Part shown: piece by piece, positions 6,849-13,591 of the stretch
Position numbering within the stretch: the stretch's first letter is position 1
How the letters are laid out: each line of letters begins with the position of its first letter
DNA from: an uncultured Clostridia bacterium
GTDB taxonomy: Bacteria > Bacillota > Clostridia > Christensenellales > Aristaeellaceae
Assembly (NCBI GenBank): GCA_934621485.1
Contig: CAKTUS010000073.1
Location: 1-13,591 of the forward strand
Reading direction: 5' to 3'
Length of the DNA: 13,591 nt
Position numbers and translations under genes: made by a program
Notes under the pieces: generated by a model
Told to the model about the DNA's origin: nothing
Databases searched by the model: none
The model's input: only the letters and a program-made list of their open reading frames with translations

Positions 6849-8000
6849 ATGAACCCCTCAAAAAAACTGCTGGCCTTTTGGATTACGCTGCTTTTGTGCC
6901 TGCTGGCGCTGGGAGGTGCCATGGCCGCCGAATTTGGCGTGATTCACCGCACCGATAGCCTGAACCTGCGCTCCCAGGGCAGCTCATCCAGTCAATGGCT
7001 GGGCAGCTATACCCGGGGCACCTGGGTAGAAATCATCGGCAGTCAAAACAACTTTTATTATGTACGCACGCCTGACGGTCGTACCGGCTACATGAGCAAA
7101 AACTACATCCATATGGCTCCCAGCAGCGACGATAGCGTGTGGACCGTCTATGTGACCAACCAGAACGGCGGCGCGTTTTTGAATTTCCGCAGCCAGCCCA
7201 ACTATTCCAGCCAGGTGCTGGGCATCTTCTACAACGGGGTGCCCCTGCATGCGCTGAGCCTGAATAACGGCTGGTACTACGTGGAAATTAACGGCCAGCG
7301 CGGCTATGTGCGCAGCGAATATGTAGCCGACTGGGGCTACCGCAACCTGGGCAGCTCCACCGTAGCCACCATCAAAACCCCCAACAACAGCGCCATGAAC
7401 CTGCGCCGCGGCCCGGGAATGAATTACGACGTCATCGCGCAGTATCCGGGCGACAGCTATGTATCCGTGCTGGCCCGGGGCAACGGCTGGTGGTGCGTGA
7501 GCATTGAGGGCAACGCCGGCTTTATGAGCAGCGATTACCTGGCGGAAGGCCTGTGCGCCGCCCGGGACGAGGCCGCTCATCCCAGCGAAACCGCCTATGC
7601 TGTTGTGAACAATCCCCGCTCCACCCAGGCGCTGAACCTGCGGCTGTACGCCTCCACCGGGGCTGATGTAGTAGATAAGCTGTACAACGGAACGCGCCTC
7701 TGGGTGGACCAGCAAGGCACGGAATGGTGTGCCGTTACCGACCAGACCACCGGGCTGAGCGGCTATGTCATGACCCGCTATATCAAGCTGCACGGTCTGC
7801 CCAGCACCCCCACCCGCCGGGTGTATCATCCCAGCGGTACTTATGTCAACCTGCGCAGCAGCGCCAGCATGAACCAAAACAACGTTCTGGCCCGGGTGCC
7901 CAGCGGCCGCACCGTTACCGTGCTCGCCCCGGGAACCGAATGGTGCAAGGTGAAGTACAACGGCTATACCGGCTACATGCTCACCTACTTCCTGCAATAG
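6849..8000 (+). CDS. Secreted protein of five SH3b repeats
   Basis: A 383-residue protein with a signal peptide (charged NPSKK, hydrophobic 7-22, likely cleavage after AMA at 24-26). The mature part is five bacterial SH3 (SH3b) domains, each opened by an N-L-R type motif and closed by a GY(M/V) segment: LNLRSQG 38-44, LNFRSQP 111-117, MNLRRGP 183-189, LNLRLYA 262-268 and VNLRSSA 333-339. SH3b domains commonly bind peptidoglycan peptides. No amidase, NlpC/P60 or other catalytic domain is present and the protein ends with the fifth repeat, so it may be a pure binding or adaptor protein outside the cell. AAGGAGG sits 8 nt before the ATG. Its last 20 bp overlap the 3' end of the convergent YwaF-like gene. 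Confidence 0.95.
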   Translation: MNPSKKLLAFWITLLLCLLALGGAMAAEFGVIHRTDSLNLRSQGSSSSQWLGSYTRGTWVEIIGSQNNFYYVRTPDGRTGYMSKNYIHMAPSSDDSVWTVYVTNQNGGAFLNFRSQPNYSSQVLGIFYNGVPLHALSLNNGWYYVEINGQRGYVRSEYVADWGYRNLGSSTVATIKTPNNSAMNLRRGPGMNYDVIAQYPGDSYVSVLARGNGWWCVSIEGNAGFMSSDYLAEGLCAARDEAAHPSETAYAVVNNPRSTQALNLRLYASTGADVVDKLYNGTRLWVDQQGTEWCAVTDQTTGLSGYVMTRYIKLHGLPSTPTRRVYHPSGTYVNLRSSASMNQNNVLARVPSGRTVTVLAPGTEWCKVKYNGYTGYMLTYFLQ

Positions 8001-8628
8001 CCCGGTTCACGCGTTCATACAGCGTCTTCAGCCAGGGAAACAGCGCCATACAGCTTATTTCCAGCGCGGCGATGAAAACGGCTCGGCCGTTTTGCATCAG
8101 CCAGGCCAGGGGCGTGCCGGCCGGAGCAGTTCTCAAAAACAGATAGTTGGTTTGAAACGCCTGATTAAAGGCGCTCACCAGCAGCAAATAGCCGTTGCCA
8201 AAGAGAAACGCCTTGCGCGGGTTCTGTGGCAGCGGCTTTTCCATGCGCCATAGCAGCAGCGGCGTCAGGCTAAGAAGCACATGCAGCTGATTAAAGGCCA
8301 GCGCCATGAGCACAGGATGGGCGCAGGCCATCACGGCTGGAAAAAACAGAGTGACAAAGGCTGCGGGAGCCGCCAGATAGGCAATAAAGCCATACAGCCC
8401 ATTCTTTGGCCAAAACAGCAGCGGCAAGCTGAGCACCCCCGCAAAACCGCACAGGTGCAGCGGCAGTCCGGTGCTCAGGGACCAAAGCCCCTCCAAAACC
8501 AGCAGCGCCTCCTGCACGCCCATGGCAAAAACCAGTCCGGCCGCCCACAGCCACCGCAGCGTTTTCAGCCGCGTTGCAGGCCATAGCCCCAACGCGCCGC
8601 CCCACAGCGCCAACAAAAACCACTGCAC
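7981..8628 (-). CDS. YwaF/TMEM164-type integral membrane protein, GTG start
   Basis: A 215-residue, very hydrophobic protein with about seven transmembrane segments. The LPLHLCGFAGVLSLPLLFW region and the NYLFLRTAP segment near the last third match the YwaF (TIGR02206)/TMEM164 group, whose role is not established. There is no suitable ATG near the family start. The GTG at 8628 is chosen because GAGGAG lies about 8 nt before it and the residues before it look unlike the family (basic, low hydrophobicity). An ATG at 8778 would add 50 residues. The gene ends inside the SH3b-repeat gene on the opposite strand (20-bp overlap), so the two messages are convergent. Confidence 0.85.
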   Translation of the reverse strand: MQWFLLALWGGALGLWPATRLKTLRWLWAAGLVFAMGVQEALLVLEGLWSLSTGLPLHLCGFAGVLSLPLLFWPKNGLYGFIAYLAAPAAFVTLFFPAVMACAHPVLMALAFNQLHVLLSLTPLLLWRMEKPLPQNPRKAFLFGNGYLLLVSAFNQAFQTNYLFLRTAPAGTPLAWLMQNGRAVFIAALEISCMALFPWLKTLYERVNRAIAGSR

Positions 8629-8661
8629 GATACCTTCTCCTCGCGAACGGCACTTTACGCC

Positions 8662-8677
8662 AAAAACGGGCGTTTTT
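8662..8677. repeat. Palindrome AAAAACG-GG-CGTTTTT between divergent genes
   Basis: A perfect 7-bp inverted repeat with a 2-bp centre lies 34 bp before the GTG of the YwaF-like gene, in the 178-bp region between that gene and the divergent small membrane protein gene. A dimeric regulator could bind it; it is also AT/GC-mixed enough to be chance. Just beyond it on the minus strand is a -10-like TATATT (8688-8683), with no good -35 box. Confidence 0.35.
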
Positions 8678-8739
8678 AGGTGAAATATATGCCTTTTGTC
8701 TCCACAACCGCCGCGTTTTTTGCGTTTCCATAGCCATGC

Positions 8740-8768
8740 TTTACCACCATGGGAAAATATGCTATAAT
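8740..8768 (+). promoter_or_regulatory. Promoter of the small membrane protein gene, extended -10
   Basis: TTTACC (8740-8745) and a perfect TATAAT (8763-8768) are 17 bp apart, and TGC immediately precedes TATAAT, giving an extended -10 element. Transcription would start near 8775, about 30 nt before the ATG at 8807. Confidence 0.75.
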
Positions 8769-8806
8769 CGATCTGCAATGCTGTGATTGTGAAAGGAGGA
8801 AACGCG

Positions 8807-9307
8807 ATGATGCGTTACACCCGCGGCAACAGCTACCGTTCTGTTGCGCGCTCCAACCGATACAAACCCATCCTGATCATTTTGCTGGTACTGTTGGCAG
8901 CCTTTCTGCTTTTCAAGTTTACCGGCGTCGGCGGGCTGAACGAAGCCAATTTTGAAAACCAGCGCAACGCCAAGCTGCGCAGCGAAGTGCAGCACGCCGT
9001 CAGCTCTGTCAACTCCCTCAGCCGTCTGGGCGCCAGCTCCACCTCCTCCATGCTTGGCCGCATACGGCAATATGTGCATGGCGTCGAGGTCATCAACGAC
9101 CTGAATGTAAGCATGTACGGCGAGGTGGGCCGGCTCTATGAGCAATCGGTATTCGAGAGCATTTATTCCATCATTGAAGAGTATGACGCCAAGCTGACCA
9201 GTGGACAAAAGGTGAACGACAGCCTGAACACCCTCAGCGAGGCCGTCAACCAGCTCAGCGATCAAACCACCGCGCTATTGGACCGAAACACCCAACCAGA
9301 GCCGTAG
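8807..9307 (+). CDS. Small single-pass membrane protein, function unknown
   Basis: A 166-residue protein that I do not recognise. It has a short basic N-terminus (RYTRGNSYRSVARSNRYK, 3-20), one transmembrane segment (about 21-38), and then a polar, mostly helical stretch to the end, rich in Ser, Asn, Gln and Glu (about 45-160) that could form a coiled coil. The basic N-terminus predicts an inside N-terminus and an exterior C-terminal part. The start at 8807 is preceded by AAAGGAGG at 7-nt spacing; a second ATG follows immediately at 8810. The gene has its own strong promoter and ends 2 bp before the stop codon of the convergent transporter gene. Nothing else in the window suggests a partner. 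Confidence 0.85.
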   Translation: MMRYTRGNSYRSVARSNRYKPILIILLVLLAAFLLFKFTGVGGLNEANFENQRNAKLRSEVQHAVSSVNSLSRLGASSTSSMLGRIRQYVHGVEVINDLNVSMYGEVGRLYEQSVFESIYSIIEEYDAKLTSGQKVNDSLNTLSEAVNQLSDQTTALLDRNTQPEP

Positions 9308-9309
9308 CT

Positions 9310-9738
9310 TCACTTCAGCTTAAAGAGCACCACACCGCCCAGCATAAGCGCAAGACCCACGTACTGCTTTACGCCCATGGCCACCTTTTCCTGTCCCAGC
9401 CAGCCGAAGGCGTCAATCAGCGCCGCCACCAGCAGCTGCGCAATCAAAATGGTGGAAATAGCGACCGTTGCATCCAGCCCTTTGATGGACAGCATCACCG
9501 TAACGGTAATCACCAGTCCCAGCGCGCCGCCCAGCAAATAGCCCCTGGGTACCTGGGCAATGGCTTTCCAGCTGCCCGAGCCAAACAGCCACATAACCAG
9601 CAGCGACAGGAAAAAGGCCGTTCCCTGCACATAGGCGTTGGCCTCCCACAGGCCGATATCCTCCTGCAAGCGCGTATTCATAACACCCTGCACGCTCATG
9701 GCCGCTCCGGCGATCGCGCTGAACAAAAATCCAATCAT
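9310..9738 (-). CDS. DMT-type small transporter, DUF606/YdcZ family (PF04657)
   Basis: A 142-residue membrane protein with about five transmembrane segments. It shows the DUF606 features: MIGFLFSAIAGAAMSVQGVMNTRL at the start, an internal GGALGLVITVTVML segment, and AQLLVAALIDAFGWLG near residue 105. Members belong to the drug/metabolite transporter superfamily; the substrate is unknown. Length matches the single-domain members of the family, which may work as dimers. The start at 9738 is preceded by GGGGAGG (9754-9748), which itself lies in the left arm of a 13-bp hairpin, so translation could be held back. No promoter of its own is clear, so it may depend on readthrough from the dehydrogenase gene 60 bp upstream. 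Confidence 0.88.
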   Translation of the reverse strand: MIGFLFSAIAGAAMSVQGVMNTRLQEDIGLWEANAYVQGTAFFLSLLVMWLFGSGSWKAIAQVPRGYLLGGALGLVITVTVMLSIKGLDATVAISTILIAQLLVAALIDAFGWLGQEKVAMGVKQYVGLALMLGGVVLFKLK

Positions 9739-9741
9739 ACA

Positions 9742-9782
9742 AAACCGCCTCCCCAAACGATTGTGCGCCGGGGAGGCGGTTT
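9742..9782 (-). terminator. 13-bp perfect hairpin, bidirectional terminator that buries a ribosome-binding site
   Basis: AAACCGCCTCCCC (9742-9754) pairs perfectly with GGGGAGGCGGTTT (9770-9782) around a 15-nt loop. On the minus strand it follows the dehydrogenase stop codon (9799) by 16 nt and is followed by a short T-run (CGGTTTTGT), consistent with an intrinsic terminator. On the plus strand it is followed by TATGCTTTTGTTTTTTT, an even better T-tract. The left arm contains GGGGAGG, the ribosome-binding site of the transporter gene starting at 9738. Confidence 0.75.
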
Positions 9783-9798
9783 CTATGCTTTTGTTTTT

Positions 9799-10971
9799 TT
9801 ATAGCGCCAGGCGGTAAATGGCTTTCACATCCTCCACGTCCAGCTTTACAAGCTGGCCCAGAGGGCCGCCCATCAGCTGCACGGCGTGCCTGGCCATACG
9901 GTCGAAGTTTTGTTCGTCAATGCCGTTTTCATGCAGCGTGGTGGCCAAGCCCAGGCTGCGATAAAAGCGTTCCAACCGGACGATGCCTTCTTGGGCGATC
10001 TCCTCGCCGCTTCCCGGATTTTCCGGCACCGCCATGACCTGCACGGCGAACTGCCGCAGTTTTTTCACTCCGCCACGGGGCAGCACATACTTCATCCACG
10101 CAGGAAAAAGAATGGCCAGGCCCGCGCCGTGAGCAATGTCGTACACAGCGCTGAGCTCATGCTCCATCTTATGACTGGCCCAGTCGGTGACACGGCCGGT
10201 TTGAAGCAGCGTGTTATGAGCCAACGCGCCCGCCCACATGATTTCCGCCCAGGCGTCATAATCATTCGGCTTCGCCAGCACAATGGGCGCGTTGCACATC
10301 ACGGTGCGCAGGGCGCTTTCCGTCATGCCGTCTATCAGCTCCACATGCTCGGTCCGGGTAAAATAGCGCTCCATCATGTGCGCCATGATATCCACCACGC
10401 CGCAGGCCGCCTGATAGGGCGGCAAGGTGAAAGCGTATTCCGGATTCAGAATGGAAAACCTGGGAAAGTTCAGCGGCGTGTTCCGCCCCACCTTGCACCG
10501 GTCCTCCTCCCGGGTAATGACGCAGGAAGCGCTCATCTCGCTTCCCGCCGCGGGAATGGTGAGCACTACGCCCAGGGGCAGCGCCTCGTCATTCTCGCCC
10601 CTGCCGGTAAACAGGTCCCATACGTCGCCCTCATAGCACGCGCCGTTCACAACGGCCTTCGCCGTATCGATGGCGCTGCCGCCGCCCACGGCCAGCACCC
10701 ATTCGATTTTTTCCCGGCGGCACAGCTCAATCCCCTGCCTTACCAAGTCCAGTCTGGGATTGGGCTTCACGCCGCCCAGTTCCCACACCTGCGCGTTTTG
10801 GGTTTTCAGGATGGCCAGAATCCGGTCGTACAATCCTGTACGCTTGATGCTGCCGCCCCCGTATACCATCAGCACACGCCGGCCATAGCGCAGCGTTTCC
10901 TCTCCCAAATGGCTCAGCGCGCTGCGTCCGAAAAGAATCTTGGTGGGGTTTTGAAACACAAAATCAATCAT
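9799..10971 (-). CDS. Iron-containing alcohol dehydrogenase (BdhA/YugJ-like)
   Basis: A 390-residue protein of the iron-containing alcohol dehydrogenase group, most like NADPH-dependent butanol dehydrogenases, which reduce aldehydes to alcohols at the end of fermentation. The opening DFVFQNPTKILFG is typical. GGGSAIDTAK (96-105) binds the nucleotide phosphates and YGGGSIKRTG lies at 37-46. The four metal ligands are visible: D194, H198, H267 and H281 (in YDIAHGAGLA). Length is normal for the family. The start at 10971 has GGGAGG 8 nt upstream. It has its own promoter, is divergent from ppdK and is followed by a hairpin terminator before the DUF606 gene. Substrate specificity cannot be read from sequence. 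Confidence 0.95.
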   Translation of the reverse strand: MIDFVFQNPTKILFGRSALSHLGEETLRYGRRVLMVYGGGSIKRTGLYDRILAILKTQNAQVWELGGVKPNPRLDLVRQGIELCRREKIEWVLAVGGGSAIDTAKAVVNGACYEGDVWDLFTGRGENDEALPLGVVLTIPAAGSEMSASCVITREEDRCKVGRNTPLNFPRFSILNPEYAFTLPPYQAACGVVDIMAHMMERYFTRTEHVELIDGMTESALRTVMCNAPIVLAKPNDYDAWAEIMWAGALAHNTLLQTGRVTDWASHKMEHELSAVYDIAHGAGLAILFPAWMKYVLPRGGVKKLRQFAVQVMAVPENPGSGEEIAQEGIVRLERFYRSLGLATTLHENGIDEQNFDRMARHAVQLMGGPLGQLVKLDVEDVKAIYRLAL

Positions 10972-11004
10972 GCCCCGCGCCTCCCTGAATCCGTTCTTTT
11001 GTGC

Positions 11005-11033
11005 ATTTTACCATGGTTTTTCCGGTTTGAAAA
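11005..11033 (-). promoter_or_regulatory. Promoter of the alcohol dehydrogenase gene
   Basis: On the minus strand, TTTTCA (11033-11028) and TAAAAT (11010-11005) are 17 bp apart. Transcription would start near 10998, about 27 nt before the ATG. The -35 box is a 4/6 match. Confidence 0.55.
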
Positions 11034-11119
11034 GCGTGAAAATATGCTTATCCACCTGGCCTTTCGACAGAAAAACGGAATAATTGTGCTAATTTGCGGC
11101 AAAGGCGACAAGTTGCGTA

Positions 11120-11147
11120 TTGAAATTTTGCAAAAATGCAGTATAAT
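11120..11147 (+). promoter_or_regulatory. Promoter of ppdK
   Basis: TTGAAA (11120-11125) and a perfect TATAAT (11142-11147) are 16 bp apart. The spacer contains a 10-bp palindrome, TTTTGCAAAA (11126-11135), which could be a binding site but is also a common AT-rich form. Transcription would start near 11154, leaving an 81-nt leader. About 86 bp separate this promoter from the divergent dehydrogenase promoter. Confidence 0.75.
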
Positions 11148-11165
11148 AAATGGGTTAGAGAAAGG

Positions 11166-11213
11166 ATGAGCATTGGGGATGGGTTCCGCCGGTGGTTCGT
11201 CCGCATCAAGTAA
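11166..11213 (+). CDS. Possible 15-codon leader peptide upstream of ppdK
   Basis: In the ppdK leader there is an open frame ATG (11166) to TAA (11211) encoding MSIGDGFRRWFVRIK. AAAGG lies directly against the ATG, which is too close for a normal ribosome-binding site, and the TAA comes just before the AGGAGG site of ppdK. It has a basic, aromatic C-terminus (RRWFVRIK). No stacked codons for one amino acid suggest attenuation. This may be chance. Confidence 0.2.
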   Translation: MSIGDGFRRWFVRIK

Positions 11214-11234
11214 CAGAGGAGGAAAAACAACTCT

Positions 11235-13591
<2,357 letters not shown>

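Noticed and set aside
6984..7997. 337-codon open frame on the minus strand across the SH3b gene
   Set aside because: It is antisense to a gene with a signal peptide and five clear SH3b repeats, so it is a shadow.
8783..8806. GTG at 8783 as start of the small membrane protein
   Set aside because: The strong AAAGGAGG site lies after it and directly before the ATG at 8807, so the later start is better supported.
9886..11169. 427-codon open frame on the plus strand across the alcohol dehydrogenase
   Set aside because: It is antisense to a gene with complete metal-binding motifs and would cross two mapped promoters, so it is a shadow.

Overview
This window looks like chromosomal DNA of a fairly GC-rich Gram-positive anaerobe, most likely a gut-type member of the Clostridia (Bacillota). 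The reasons are strong AGGAGG-type ribosome-binding sites before nearly every gene, sigma-A-like promoters (TTGACA/TATAAT with 16-18 bp spacers), a CmpB-family membrane protein, a DUF512 radical SAM gene next to der, and a pyruvate phosphate dikinase. No phage, insertion sequence, integrase, CRISPR array or resistance gene is visible. Gene density is high and most of the content is core or near-core.

Layout. Positions 1-161 hold a minus-strand tRNA-Lys(UUU), cut by the window edge, with a near-consensus promoter. Positions 162-556 have no protein gene. They carry a 12-bp direct repeat, a candidate structured noncoding RNA of about 210 nt on the plus strand ending in a U-run, and five consecutive hairpins running into the stop codon of the next gene. 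Positions 557-3117 are a two-gene minus-strand unit with its own promoter: a CmpB-family membrane protein followed by a GT-C-like polytopic membrane protein. Positions 3162-5923 are a second minus-strand operon: a PDZ/radical SAM DUF512 protein and the ribosome-assembly GTPase Der. From a divergent promoter at 5940 the plus strand carries a serine esterase and a secreted protein made of five SH3b repeats. The SH3b gene overlaps tail-to-tail with a minus-strand YwaF/TMEM164-type membrane protein that starts with GTG.

Next come a plus-strand small single-pass membrane protein of unknown function, a minus-strand DUF606/YdcZ-type small transporter, a minus-strand iron-containing alcohol dehydrogenase, and a divergently transcribed ppdK whose last roughly 90 codons lie beyond the window. 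The dehydrogenase and ppdK are back to back, each with a recognisable promoter. Both would fit a fermentative, pyrophosphate-using metabolism.

The parts that ordinary annotation explains least are the 162-556 RNA/hairpin region, the 13-bp perfect hairpin at 9742-9782 that buries the ribosome-binding site of the transporter gene, and the small unknown membrane protein at 8807-9307. I did not find a clear, previously undescribed multi-gene system.
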